From SAR202 cluster bacterium Io17-Chloro-G6 (GTDB lineage Bacteria > Chloroflexota > Dehalococcoidia > UBA3495): DNA of 64,000 nt. The stretch's first letter is position 1. The number at the start of each line of letters is the position of its first letter. The translations under genes were made by a program, and so were the position numbers. Under the pieces are notes generated by a model. The model saw only the letters and a program-made list of their open reading frames with translations, was not told the origin of the DNA and made no database searches. The DNA lies in the NCBI GenBank assembly GCA_002816585.1, contig MUCT01000033.1, forward strand, positions 62,001 to 126,000, written 5' to 3'. Of the stretch, positions 8,273 through 16,712 are shown one piece after another.

Positions 8273-9010
8273 TTACGTGAGCATGGACTCCCTGAAGCTG
8301 TCGATGGTGGCTTGTTGGACTCCATGTTGGAGCAAGTAGGCTTCGGAGCCGCCAAATTCGCTCTGGGTGACGTCCAGAAATCTCTCTATGGCCACTTTGG
8401 GAGCGATTATCCCTTCCCGGGTGGAATTCTCGAAGCCAGGCATCTTCCTGATCCGCGCGAGGATGCCGTCAATTACCTCGTTGGTCATCAAGAAATCGGC
8501 CACGATGTCCTCTCGGCTCACTCCCAGCACGGCCAGGACGGTCGCGCCGAGAACGCCGGTCCGGTCCTTACCCGCGCTGCAGTGAAACAATGCCGGTTGG
8601 TTCAGATCTTGGGCCAATGTGGTGAATGCTTGGGCCATCAAAGTGCCCGCATTCTGGAGGATCCATTGGTAAATCAGCGAAAGCCGGTTCTCCGAGTCCT
8701 CACCGGAGGTTGGTGGTTCAATTCCGCGTCGCTCAAGGAACGGGAAATTGTGGTAGGCGATACCCGAGAGGGCAAGGAGGCCACGGCCGTCGTCCAGAAC
8801 TCCGTTGCTGCTGCGAAGATCGATCACAGTCGTGATTCCCAGCGTCCCGGTGATGGTATGAACGTCGGCCTCGGTCAACGTGTTCGGGGCGTCGGCCCGG
8901 AAGAGACGCCGCCACTTGACAGAGCGCCCGCCGGTGGCGGGATAGCCGCCCAAGTCTCGGAAATTGACGCAGCCGTCCAGAGGAATCCGCCTTTCTAACT
9001 CTTCAGTCAT
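8273..9010 (-). CDS. Tyrosine-protein phosphatase family protein
   Basis: 245 aa from the ATG at 9010; a longer frame upstream reads through the 3' end of the next gene and looks non-coding. The P-loop HCSAGKDRTG (about 141-150) gives the CX5R catalytic motif of bacterial lipid/tyrosine phosphatases (Y_phosphatase3 type). The N-terminal FRDLGGYPATGG and RLFRADA motifs are characteristic of the same family. The conserved Asp/Lys after Ala-Gly (AGKDR) is the form seen in phosphatases that can also use phosphoinositides. It starts 13 bp after the CitE-like gene, within the catabolic operon, which is an unusual place for it; the substrate could be a small phosphorylated metabolite. Confidence 0.88.
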   Translation of the reverse strand: MTEELERRIPLDGCVNFRDLGGYPATGGRSVKWRRLFRADAPNTLTEADVHTITGTLGITTVIDLRSSNGVLDDGRGLLALSGIAYHNFPFLERRGIEPPTSGEDSENRLSLIYQWILQNAGTLMAQAFTTLAQDLNQPALFHCSAGKDRTGVLGATVLAVLGVSREDIVADFLMTNEVIDGILARIRKMPGFENSTREGIIAPKVAIERFLDVTQSEFGGSEAYLLQHGVQQATIDSFRESMLT

Positions 9011-9023
9011 GATTCGGGGCGGC

Positions 9024-9923
9024 CTAAGCCCCTTCCACCCCCATATCTTTTGCCATCGCCAGCATGGTGCGGGCGGTCTCTTCGTGGGCGATGTCCACCA
9101 TGTCTCCTCCAAACGTAACTGCGGCGCCACCGGTGGCCCGCATGTCCTCCATGGCTTTGACCAGGCCTTGCCAGTGTTTCACATCTTCCGGTGTGGGCGA
9201 GAACACCTCGTTGACCACCGGGACGTGGGAAGGATGAATCAGATGCATACCCGTGTAGCCCAACTGCCGCAGTTGGATGGCCAAAGCCCGGAGTCCTTCC
9301 AGATTGTGGATGTCCATCCAGCCGCCGCTCATGGGATAAGGCACTCCGGCGGACCGGACGTCGATCAGAACTTTAGATTTCAGATACAGGGTTTCCAGGC
9401 CCTCTTGAGTCCACTGAAATCCAATGGACCGGGCAGTGTCGCCGCCTTTGCCTCCGCTGCCGCCCATGTGGGCGACCCGGGGGGACGCTGTGGCGATCTC
9501 GTAGGACAACCGGATGCTTGTCGCGGTCTCCATTCCGGGGTCGATGAATATGGAGCCCACCTCCACGCCGGCTTTGCGCTCAAAATGAGACAGCAGATTA
9601 TCGACTTCCACAACGTCGGCCGGGCTCTCGACCTTGGGAAGCAGAACGCAATAGAGTTGGGGGCAGGTCACGGCCTCAAGGTCTCCGCCGGTGAGGCCAG
9701 TCTCAAGCCGGTTGACCCTGACGGTCAATGTCGGTTTCTCGCCGCCAAGTTCCTCCAGCATCTTGCGGACCAGGCTGCGAGCCTCCGCTTTGTTGGGAAT
9801 TGGCACCGAGTCCTCCAGGTCCAAGATCAGCGCGTCGGACCCGTATTGGGGAGCCTTGCGCATCCAGTCTTCCTTGTTTCCTGGGACGTACATCGACGTC
9901 CGCAGCGGCCGGGCCTTTGCCAT
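9024..9923 (-). CDS. HpcH/HpaI aldolase / CitE-like CoA ester lyase
   Basis: 299 aa TIM-barrel. CitE-like proteins cleave or form citramalyl-, malyl- or related CoA esters with Mg2+. Seen: SMYVPGNKEDW near the N-terminus, ALILDLEDSVPIPNKAEAR (Mg-binding region, about 32-50), TVRVNRLETG with the CoA/oxalyl-binding Arg, LLPKVESPADV and IDPGMETATS with the second metal Glu. Length matches the family (about 290-320). It follows the CoA transferase gene with a 28-bp gap, fitting a two-step route: CoA activation of an organic acid, then C-C cleavage. Confidence 0.88.
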   Translation of the reverse strand: MAKARPLRTSMYVPGNKEDWMRKAPQYGSDALILDLEDSVPIPNKAEARSLVRKMLEELGGEKPTLTVRVNRLETGLTGGDLEAVTCPQLYCVLLPKVESPADVVEVDNLLSHFERKAGVEVGSIFIDPGMETATSIRLSYEIATASPRVAHMGGSGGKGGDTARSIGFQWTQEGLETLYLKSKVLIDVRSAGVPYPMSGGWMDIHNLEGLRALAIQLRQLGYTGMHLIHPSHVPVVNEVFSPTPEDVKHWQGLVKAMEDMRATGGAAVTFGGDMVDIAHEETARTMLAMAKDMGVEGA

Positions 9924-9951
9924 CTGGGGCTCCTTGCTTCGCTGTCTGCTT

Positions 9952-11193
9952 TTAAACTACATTTTCTTTTTCGAGTTGGGCGATCTCCTGGTCGGTCAGA
10001 CCTAGGAATTTGGAGAATATCTCTTGGTTATGCATGCCCAGGGTGGGTGCTCCGGCCACTTTGGGCAGCTCGCCGCCGGAGAACTTGACTGGAAATCCGG
10101 AGGCCACTCCTTCGACCGGCCCTTCCATGGCGGCGTGTAGCATGGGAATTAGGCTCCCCCGGTCCCAGAAATGCTGGTCCTCCATTACTTGCTCGGCGGT
10201 CCGAACCGGGGCGCAGGGCACGTCGTGCTCTTCCAGGCGCTGCAATGCCCCTTCCAGAGTGAACTCGCCAAGCAGGCCCTGTATCTCTTGGCGGGCCTCT
10301 TCCACATTGATGGTACGGGCCACGTAATCACTGAAGCGCGGGTCCTCCAGCAGTCCGGGCGCGTCCAAGGCCCGGGACAAACGCCCCCACTGGTCATCGC
10401 TGGTGACGGTCAGGGACAGGTCGCCATTCTTGGTTTCGTACAGGCCGGTGGGTCCACTTCGGCTGATGTTTCCAGTACGCAGGGGCTGGCCGTCGGCGAT
10501 GGTCTCTTCCAGGTTCTCCATAAACATCAGCGACACCAATGTGTCCATCATGGACACGTCCAGGTACTGGCCCTGACCAGTGCGGTCCTTCTCGCGCAGG
10601 GCGGCCAATATGGAGTAGCAGGCGAACATGGGCGTGACCAAGTCACCGATATAGAACCCGACCTTGACGGGTGGGCGGTCTTCTTCTCCGTTGATGTCCA
10701 TCAGCCCGCTCATGCCCTGGATCTGCGGGTCGTGAGCGGGTTTGTCCGCATAGGGGCCGGTCTGGCCGTAACCGGAGATGGAGCAGTAGACGATGCCGGG
10801 ATTAACTTTGGCGACCTCATCGTAGCCCAGTCCGATGCGGCGCAGAGAGCCTGGGGCCAGGTTCTCCAAAACGACGTCGCACTCTTTGGCCAGGTCCAGA
10901 AACATCTGTTTGCCCTTGGGATTCTTCAAGTCGATGGTCACACTCTTCACGCCTTGAGTACGCTTGAGGAAACGGGTGGAGATGTCAGATTCGGTCTGGC
11001 GTTGGGCGTTGGTTCCCTTTGGTCCGGAAAATGGACCGTTGCCCCGAACGGGGTCTCCCTTGCCCGGTATCTCGACTTTGATCACCTCGGCGCCCATGCG
11101 TGCGAGGTTCATGCTGCAGAAGGGCCCCGCAAGATACACGGTGACACACAGCACTTTAACGTCTTTCAGTGGTTCCATAACTTCCTCGGTCAT
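9952..11193 (-). CDS. CaiB/BaiF family (class III) CoA transferase
   Basis: 413 aa. These enzymes move CoA between carboxylic acids. Family marks: LAGPFCSMNLARMGAEVIKVEIPGKGDPVR near the N-terminus, SVTIDLKNPKGKQMFLDLAKECDVVLENLAPGSLRRIGLGYD, and YCSISGYGQTGPYADKPAHD. The catalytic Asp is most likely the D of YIGDLVTPMFA. It is the first gene of the five-gene operon running to 6743 and is divergent from the molybdopterin oxidase gene, with 182 bp between them. The acid it activates cannot be told; formyl-CoA-transferase-like annotation would be too specific. Confidence 0.92.
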   Translation of the reverse strand: MTEEVMEPLKDVKVLCVTVYLAGPFCSMNLARMGAEVIKVEIPGKGDPVRGNGPFSGPKGTNAQRQTESDISTRFLKRTQGVKSVTIDLKNPKGKQMFLDLAKECDVVLENLAPGSLRRIGLGYDEVAKVNPGIVYCSISGYGQTGPYADKPAHDPQIQGMSGLMDINGEEDRPPVKVGFYIGDLVTPMFACYSILAALREKDRTGQGQYLDVSMMDTLVSLMFMENLEETIADGQPLRTGNISRSGPTGLYETKNGDLSLTVTSDDQWGRLSRALDAPGLLEDPRFSDYVARTINVEEARQEIQGLLGEFTLEGALQRLEEHDVPCAPVRTAEQVMEDQHFWDRGSLIPMLHAAMEGPVEGVASGFPVKFSGGELPKVAGAPTLGMHNQEIFSKFLGLTDQEIAQLEKENVV

Positions 11194-11321
11194 TCATGGT
11201 CCGGCAAGTACGGTCCGGGGAATTGCCGTCCCGCCTGGGGACCGGCCGTTCTGACCGGTCCGATGGCAGAATTTAACGGGGTATATTCGACGGCCATTCT
11301 CTCATAGAATCGGCTTGCTGT

Positions 11322-11329
11322 GGTACAAT
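11322..11329 (+). promoter_or_regulatory. Candidate extended -10 promoter of the molybdopterin oxidase gene
   Basis: TGGTACAAT gives a TGn extended -10 element (TACAAT at 11324-11329) 46 bp before the ATG at 11376. No good -35 box is seen 17 bp upstream, as expected for extended -10 promoters. GAGGT precedes the start codon. Only one strand's promoter is proposed here; the divergent CoA transferase promoter was not located. Confidence 0.4.
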
Positions 11330-11375
11330 TTTCCCTACTCCAGGCAGGCTCCAAATTACGTGTGAGGTAGACTCG

Positions 11376-13664
11376 ATGGCAGAGAACATCGTACTGTCCA
11401 ACACTGACTATAAAGTGGTTGGTACCCGTCCCATCCGCCACGACGGGACAGACAAGGTGACCGGGCGGGCAAAATACGGCGCAGATTTCCAGTCCGCCGG
11501 GATGCTGTTCGCCAAGGTCTTGCGTAGCCCCCACGCCCACGCCCTAATAATATCCATCGACACCAGCAAGGCATTGGCCATGGCCGGGGTGAAAGCCGTA
11601 ATCACCGGGCAAGACATGCCCGTGGTCCTAAAGAATGACGCGGATAATTCGGCCAAGACGGCCTCGGAAAAGGTTATGGCGTCAGCCAAAGTTCTTTACA
11701 AAGGGCATGCGGTGGCAGCAGTGGCGGCGACCAGCAGTCACGTGGCCGAAGCTGCCTTGGAATTGATCGACGTTCGATATGAGGAGCTTCCCGCGGCAAC
11801 CCAGGTCTTGGACGCCATGAAGGACGACGCCGGACTGCTCCACGACGACATGACGACGAACGACCTTGGGGAACAGACTGAAAAGCACAGCAACGTGGCA
11901 ACCCACTTCAGATACGAGTTGGGCGATGTGGAAAAGGGTTTTGCCGAAGCCGAAGTGGTGGTTGAACGGGAGTTCAACACAGCGACGGTACATCAAGGTT
12001 ATATCGAACCCCAGAACGGCTCGGCTTTCTGGAACGCCGACGGCCAGATAACCGTCTGGTGCAGCACCCAAGGGGCCTTCACCGCCCGAGAAGCTTTATC
12101 CACGGTCCTGGACCAACCGGTATCGAAGATAAAGGTGGTCCCTATGGAGATTGGAGGTGGGTTCGGCGGCAAGATACCAATCTACCTGGAACCTCTGGCG
12201 GCGCTGCTTTCCAAGAAAACCGGCTTGCCGGTGAAGATGGCAATGACAAGGGCCGAGGTCTTCGAAAGCACCGGCCCGACCTCCGGAGCCAATATGAGAC
12301 TAAAGATTGGGGCCGACAAATCGGGCAGGATCACGGCCGCGGAGGCTTACCTGGCCTATGATGCCGGCGCTTTCCCAGGTTCCCAAGTCACCATGGGCGC
12401 CCAATGCATGTTTTCGCCGTACTCCATCGAGAACGTTAAAGTGGACGGCTACGACGTGGTGGCGAATAAGCCGCCGGTTGCCGCCTACCGGGCTCCCGGC
12501 GCGCCCATCGCGGCCTTTGCCGGCGAGACGGTGATGGACGAGATTGCCGAAAAACTTGGGATGGACCCCATTGAAATCCGATTGCTTAACGCCAGCAAAG
12601 AGGGTACGGAGCGGCTCGAATCGCCCCCATTCCCAGTTATCGGGAACGTTGAGTGCCTGGAAGCCGCACGGGACTCGGAACAGTACAAGACCAAGCTCAG
12701 CGGGAAGCACCGGGGCCGGGGCGTCGCCTCCGGATTCTGGTTCAACATCGGTCTTCAGTCCAGCGCGGCCATCAGCGTAAACGCCGACGGCACCATCAAC
12801 CTGGTGGAAGGCTCCACCGACATCGGCGGCTCAAGGGCCTCCCTCGCCATGCAGGCGGCTGAAGTGCTGGGAATCCCCGCCGAGGATGTGCGGCCGAGCG
12901 TTGGTGACACCGAGTCGGTGGGTTACACCTTCTTGACCGGCGGGAGCCGCACCACCTTCGCCTCCGGTTGGGCGGCCCATAACTGCGCCCAGGAAATCCG
13001 AAGCAAGATGATTGACCGGGCCGCTGGCATCTGGGATGTCTCGGCCGACGACGTGACGTTGGCCGACGGCGTTTTCCAGCACAAGTCGGACCCCGACTTG
13101 AAGTTCACTTTTAGAGAGTTGGCTGGCCAACTTAACCGGTCGGGCGGGCCCATCTCCAGTCAAGTCAGCGTGGACCCCAGGACCGCGGGCAGCGCCTTCG
13201 CAACCCACGTGGTGGACGTGGAGGTGGATACCGACACCGGAAAGGTGACGGTGCTTGATTACACCGCTGTCCAGGACGCCGGCAAGGCCATTCACCCCAG
13301 TTACGTTGAAGGTCAGATCCAGGGCGCCGTAGTGCAAGGCATTGGCTGGGCTCTCAACGAGGAGTACCGGTTCAACAAAAGCGGCGTTATGGAGAACTCT
13401 ACTTTCTTGGACTACCGGATGCCAACCAGCTTGGACCTCCCGATGATCAGCACGGTAATCGTGGAGGTGGCAAATCCAGGCCACCCATACGGAGTTCGGG
13501 GGGTGGGAGAAGTGCCCATCGTTCCTCCCATGGCGGCGGTGGCCAATGCAATCTACGACGCAGTGGGCGTGAGGATGACCGAGTTGCCCATGTCGCCAGC
13601 GGCAGTGCTGGAGGCCCTTTGGGCCAAAGACGGTGAGCCGGCAGGCCTGCAAGCCGCCGACTAG
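11376..13664 (+). CDS. Xanthine dehydrogenase/aldehyde oxidase family molybdopterin-binding subunit
   Basis: 762 aa, the catalytic large subunit of a molybdenum hydroxylase. Order: hammerhead domain (about 20-130, GRAKYGADF, LRSPHAHALI), MoCo-binding part one with GGGFGGK (near 260-266), AYRAPGAP (near 370-377) and part two ending GVRGVGEVPIVPP, whose Glu (near 712) is the catalytic base. The AYRAPGAP loop differs from the Cys-containing loop of form I CO dehydrogenase, so it is not a CoxL of that kind. The FAD and 2Fe-2S subunits normally encoded beside it are absent here, so it must use partners encoded elsewhere. The divergent catabolic operon suggests it oxidises a related aromatic or aldehyde substrate. 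Confidence 0.92.
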   Translation: MAENIVLSNTDYKVVGTRPIRHDGTDKVTGRAKYGADFQSAGMLFAKVLRSPHAHALIISIDTSKALAMAGVKAVITGQDMPVVLKNDADNSAKTASEKVMASAKVLYKGHAVAAVAATSSHVAEAALELIDVRYEELPAATQVLDAMKDDAGLLHDDMTTNDLGEQTEKHSNVATHFRYELGDVEKGFAEAEVVVEREFNTATVHQGYIEPQNGSAFWNADGQITVWCSTQGAFTAREALSTVLDQPVSKIKVVPMEIGGGFGGKIPIYLEPLAALLSKKTGLPVKMAMTRAEVFESTGPTSGANMRLKIGADKSGRITAAEAYLAYDAGAFPGSQVTMGAQCMFSPYSIENVKVDGYDVVANKPPVAAYRAPGAPIAAFAGETVMDEIAEKLGMDPIEIRLLNASKEGTERLESPPFPVIGNVECLEAARDSEQYKTKLSGKHRGRGVASGFWFNIGLQSSAAISVNADGTINLVEGSTDIGGSRASLAMQAAEVLGIPAEDVRPSVGDTESVGYTFLTGGSRTTFASGWAAHNCAQEIRSKMIDRAAGIWDVSADDVTLADGVFQHKSDPDLKFTFRELAGQLNRSGGPISSQVSVDPRTAGSAFATHVVDVEVDTDTGKVTVLDYTAVQDAGKAIHPSYVEGQIQGAVVQGIGWALNEEYRFNKSGVMENSTFLDYRMPTSLDLPMISTVIVEVANPGHPYGVRGVGEVPIVPPMAAVANAIYDAVGVRMTELPMSPAAVLEALWAKDGEPAGLQAAD

Positions 13665-13681
13665 CCAAACCGGACCTTCAA

Positions 13682-13719
13682 CAGGCCAGGTCCCACCGTT
13701 GGGGCCTGGCCTGCTTTTA
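13682..13719 (+). terminator. Rho-independent terminator after the molybdopterin oxidase gene
   Basis: CAGGCCAGG (13682-13690) pairs with CCTGGCCTG (13705-13713), extended inward by TCCC/GGGG, and is followed by CTTTTA. It starts 17 bp past the stop codon. Confidence 0.8.
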
Positions 13720-13777
13720 TGCAACGGCCCGACGCAGCCGGTGACTACATCATTTTGATTTATTCAGGAGGGCCCGC

Positions 13778-14326
13778 ATGACCAGAGTGCCATACGCAAC
13801 CAGGGAGAGCATGGACGCCGCCGGACAGGCGGTTTGGGACGAGATTGAAACCAGCCGCGGTGGCGTTGCCAGAAACTACGCCGCCTTGCTCAACAACCCC
13901 CAGGCTTCCGGAGCCATGGCCGGTTTGGGCGGCTACGCCCGGTTCGAGACGCCCCTGGACGCCAGGGTCAAGGCCCTGGCCGTACTCACCGCCGCCCGCG
14001 AGGCCTGCGGCCACTACGTTTGGACGGTGAACCAACCGGCGGCTAAATCCGCGGGTCTTTCCGACGAAGTCATCGCCGCCATCCGTGAATACCGAGCCCC
14101 CGCGGGCCTGGACGCCTCGGACGCGTCGATCGTTCAATTCGTGCTGGAAATACTCCGCCAACACCGGGTTTCCGACGCCACGTTCGAGGCCGCGCGGGCC
14201 ATCGTTGGCGACGCCGGTATCGTGGATATTCTGGTCGTGAGCGGGTATTACCACACCCTGGCCCACAGCCTTCAGGCTTTGGAGGTTGACCTGCCCGAGG
14301 GCACCACGACCGCCCTTACTTACTGA
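13778..14326 (+). CDS. Carboxymuconolactone decarboxylase (CMD/AhpD-like) family protein
   Basis: 182 aa, all-helical. The core motif is LTAAREACGHYVWTVNQPAA (near residues 69-88), the place where CMD/AhpD proteins carry their Glu, Cys and His; only one Cys is present there, so a CxxC peroxidase site is missing. The C-terminal half contains IVDILVVSGYYHTLAHSLQAL typical of the same family. AGGAGGG lies 6 bases before the ATG. A second member of similar length lies at 57696-58244. Members are often found in degradation clusters; no reaction can be assigned. Its 3' end is followed directly by the dual-OB-like gene. Confidence 0.85.
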   Translation: MTRVPYATRESMDAAGQAVWDEIETSRGGVARNYAALLNNPQASGAMAGLGGYARFETPLDARVKALAVLTAAREACGHYVWTVNQPAAKSAGLSDEVIAAIREYRAPAGLDASDASIVQFVLEILRQHRVSDATFEAARAIVGDAGIVDILVVSGYYHTLAHSLQALEVDLPEGTTTALTY

Positions 14327-14372
14327 ATCCGCCAATCCAGCCATCGGAATCAACACGGGGTGGGCGCCCAAA

Positions 14373-15137
14373 TTGGAAATCGAATTCATTTGCTTGGCGA
14401 ACTCAAGACTGCGAGACGGCAGGTCTGTTGCGGGCCTCCGGACCGACGGAGGCGGCTGGGTGCGCATGGTCAGCCGCGACGGTCCGTTGGAGCGGAAAAT
14501 CTACACCATGGATGACGGCCGCGAGGTCGGATTGCTGGATGTAGTGCGGGCTCAGGCAATCGGGCCTCACCCGGTGAATAATCAGCCCGAGAATTATCTG
14601 GCGGCCGGGCCCAGGCCGGGAATATTGGGTGCGGGCTTGGATTCCGTTTTCGGCTCCAAACGCTGGCAGCCGGGAGGGCAAGTAGAACTGGCCAACGCGC
14701 CACCGGTTTTGGACCCGCTCATTCGCAAAGGACCCGACCTCTTCGGCAGCCAGCGGGACCGGGAGGACCTCACGACCTTCGATGGCATCTCGGCAATAAC
14801 TTCCCTGACCATGGTTGAACCAGACTCGCCCGTTTGGGAGATCATAACCTCATTTCGAGGCCAAGGCGGCGAACGCCAGATTCGAGCTCGGTTCGTCCTA
14901 GATGGGGCGGAATATAGCCTGCCGGTGACAGACCCCCAATGGGAGGAACGCTGCAAGGTCCTGGGGTATGGCGCCCATACCAACTTTCAGTTGCTGGTGG
15001 AAGAGTCAGACCGGGTATTGCTCACAATCAGCTTGGACGAGCCTGACTTCAGCAACAACCCAGAGGGTGAGTGTTTCAAGAGCGTTGCCGGCGTTATCCT
15101 GCTGCCAGGCGCAAAAGAAGCCGGAACCAAGGATTAA
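14373..15137 (+). CDS. Dual-OB-domain-like hypothetical protein
   Basis: 254 aa from a TTG at 14373. The N-terminus then reads MEIEFICLANSRLRDGRSVAG, followed by GGWVRMVSRDG. From memory this matches a family of hypothetical prokaryotic proteins with two OB folds that begin with a CLANS...GRC/SVAG...WIRPVS pattern; I could not check it. An in-frame ATG at 14286 would overlap the CMD gene by 41 bp and add about 29 proline-rich residues that look untranslated. The C-terminal half is a second beta-rich region (GHTNFQLLVEESDRVLLTIS-like; VAGVILLPG at the end). Function unknown; nucleic-acid or metabolite binding is possible. Confidence 0.65.
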   Translation: MEIEFICLANSRLRDGRSVAGLRTDGGGWVRMVSRDGPLERKIYTMDDGREVGLLDVVRAQAIGPHPVNNQPENYLAAGPRPGILGAGLDSVFGSKRWQPGGQVELANAPPVLDPLIRKGPDLFGSQRDREDLTTFDGISAITSLTMVEPDSPVWEIITSFRGQGGERQIRARFVLDGAEYSLPVTDPQWEERCKVLGYGAHTNFQLLVEESDRVLLTISLDEPDFSNNPEGECFKSVAGVILLPGAKEAGTKD

Positions 15138-15245
15138 ACCCGAGCCCCGAATTAGTCAAAAAAGAGCGGCCGGTCCGCCTAGGCGAGGGAGCCGCTGAGG
15201 GAGCGGCCCACGACCGGTCGCTGAGCAACCAATTCTACAATCAGA

Positions 15246-15288
15246 TCGGCCCGTGGTCAACACGTTGGCGGCTCGGCTCGTGGTCAAC
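15246..15288. repeat. Pair of 16-bp direct repeats
   Basis: TCGGCCCGTGGTCAAC (15246-15261) recurs as TCGGCTCGTGGTCAAC (15273-15288), with one difference and a 27-bp period. It lies in the 201-bp spacer before the EthD-like gene. It could be an operator with two turns-spaced half-sites or simple slippage. Confidence 0.4.
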
Positions 15289-15338
15289 CGGTCGAGCAGC
15301 CAGGCCTGAACCGGAAACCGGCCGGAGGGAGGAACCCC

Positions 15339-15668
15339 ATGGGAGACTATGTATATCTAGTGCAGATGGACATTCCCGCAGAGTTGGAAGACGAGTTCAA
15401 CCGGGTTTACGACACCGAACACGTACCCAATATCGTACAGGCGCCGGGCGTCAACGGGTGCGTGAGATACAGGGTGGGATCGACGAATAAGGATGGGATG
15501 GCGAGGTACGCCGCCCTATATGACATCGATTCGCCCGAGGTGCCGACCTCGGCTGGGTGGCTGAATGAGTCTGAGAAGGGAGATTGGCCAACACAGATCC
15601 GGCCCCACGCCACCAACCGGTCGCACACTATTTACAAAAAGATTGGGAAGTCACGAACGGCCGGGTGA
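15339..15668 (+). CDS. Single-copy EthD-like dimeric alpha-beta barrel protein
   Basis: 109 aa. The motif LVQMDIPAELEDEFNRVYD-TEHVPNIVQAPGVNGCVRY parallels each half of the 6743-7402 protein: acidic helix, D/E-T-E-H, then PGV. These barrels usually dimerise and accompany degradation pathways as enzymes or chaperone-like helpers. GGGAGGAACCCC precedes the ATG, with the Shine-Dalgarno about 7 bases away. The gene converges with the RAM-domain gene, the stop codons being adjacent (15668/15669). Confidence 0.65.
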   Translation: MGDYVYLVQMDIPAELEDEFNRVYDTEHVPNIVQAPGVNGCVRYRVGSTNKDGMARYAALYDIDSPEVPTSAGWLNESEKGDWPTQIRPHATNRSHTIYKKIGKSRTAG

Positions 15669-15899
15669 TTAAGCGGCGACGCAGGTGATGGTGCGGATCA
15701 CTCCAGGGATGGACTGGACCCGGCCGGTTACCAGGTCGGCCATTGAAACCATGTCAGGCGCCTCTATCTGGGCGATAATGTCGAAATCGCCAGTGATAAT
15801 GTCAGCCGACGGAACGCCAGACAAGGACCGGAGGGCCGTAACGACATCCCGGGACTTGCCCACTTGCGTTTCGATCAAAATATAGGCCCTAGTCGGCAC
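15669..15899 (-). CDS. Stand-alone Lrp/AsnC ligand-binding (RAM) domain protein
   Basis: 76 aa. It is only the C-terminal effector domain of Lrp/AsnC regulators: AYILIETQVGKSRDVVTALRSL, then GDFDIIAQIEAPDMVSMADLV and the IPGVIRTITCVAA strand. There is no DNA-binding helix-turn-helix and no room for one upstream. Such stand-alone domains bind amino acids and may modulate full-length regulators or enzymes. Its stop is directly next to that of the converging EthD-like gene. It lies downstream of the RidA gene on the same strand, 84 bp apart. Confidence 0.88.
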   Translation of the reverse strand: MPTRAYILIETQVGKSRDVVTALRSLSGVPSADIITGDFDIIAQIEAPDMVSMADLVTGRVQSIPGVIRTITCVAA

Positions 15900-15983
15900 C
15901 TGAACTCTCCTGCGTGCCCCGGCAATTCGTGATCCGGCTTTGATTGATACGTGGACGCCGGCATTCCCAGCGAGTCTCGGACC

Positions 15984-16370
15984 TTAGTCCGAGATATAAG
16001 CCGTGCTGGTGACTTCGACCAAGTTGTTGGCGTCGCCAAAGTTGACAACGATCGTGGTCCGCGCGGGGCGGTCCTTAGTGAAGAACTCGGCGTAGACCTC
16101 GTTGAAGCCCGGCAGGTCATCACGGTTCGAGACGTAGCAAGTGTTGGTCAGCACGTTGTCTATCGAGGAGCCAGCCGCTTCCAGGATCAAGGAAATCCGT
16201 TCCAACGCGTACCGGGTTTGTTCTTTTATATCTTTGCCAGTCTCGCCGTTGGTCGGATGGCGGCCGGTGTTCCCAGCCACAAAGACTAGGTTGCCGAGTT
16301 TCGTCGCCTGGGACAGGGGGGCCGCGCCGGCTGCAACCTTATCCGTGGCAATAATTTCTTTTCTGGGCAT
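15984..16370 (-). CDS. RidA (YjgF/YER057c/UK114) family protein
   Basis: 128 aa. RidA proteins hydrolyse reactive enamine/imine intermediates made by PLP enzymes. The key Arg is present in DRPARTTIVV (near 101-110), and the family signature FTKDRPARTTI and VEVTSTAYI near the end are clear. N-terminal PLSQATKLGNLVFVAGNTGRHP fits the trimer. Members with other substrates exist, such as aminoacrylate peracid reductases. It sits near an amino-acid-binding RAM domain, which may hint at a shared amino-acid theme, but they may be unrelated. Confidence 0.92.
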   Translation of the reverse strand: MPRKEIIATDKVAAGAAPLSQATKLGNLVFVAGNTGRHPTNGETGKDIKEQTRYALERISLILEAAGSSIDNVLTNTCYVSNRDDLPGFNEVYAEFFTKDRPARTTIVVNFGDANNLVEVTSTAYISD

Positions 16371-16712
16371 ATTAACCTACTTGCAATCGAAGACTATGGC
16401 CGCGAAGGAATCCTTGTAAGAAACGATTTAAGGGCGGCTCCGGCTGGAGTATTGCCCATTATATCCGTGGTTATCCAGGTGTCAAACTGCCTCAATATCT
16501 ACTTTTCTAATGCGAGGGAGGTCCGCAACGTTGCGTGACTCACCCAGAAACCGATAGAATGAGCCCACTATTAGCGTCGCACCCCTGTTATTCCGGGGCG
16601 CGGTCTGCAGGCGATTAACAAGACATGTGGAGCAAGTCCCATTGCTACGTCCACTGTGCCGCAGTGGCCAGTCGGCCCCATTCCCAAATCCAATTTGATC
16701 TGAAAGGGAGCG
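16371..16712 (+). promoter_or_regulatory. Divergent intergenic region upstream of the EF-G gene
   Basis: 342 bases with no credible gene. A possible plus-strand promoter is TTGCGT (16531-16536), 18 bp, TAGAAT (16555-16560), which would leave a leader of about 145 nt before the EF-G-like gene. AAAGGGAG lies just before the first ATG. I saw no ribosomal leader or known riboswitch. Confidence 0.3.

Noticed and set aside
10171..11307. Long open frame on the plus strand opposite the CoA transferase gene
   Set aside because: It is antisense to a clear CaiB-family gene, lacks family features and is explained by high GC content.
12831..13724. Long open frame on the minus strand opposite the molybdopterin oxidase gene
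   Set aside because: It overlaps the catalytic domain of a strongly conserved protein; no domain is seen in the antisense product.
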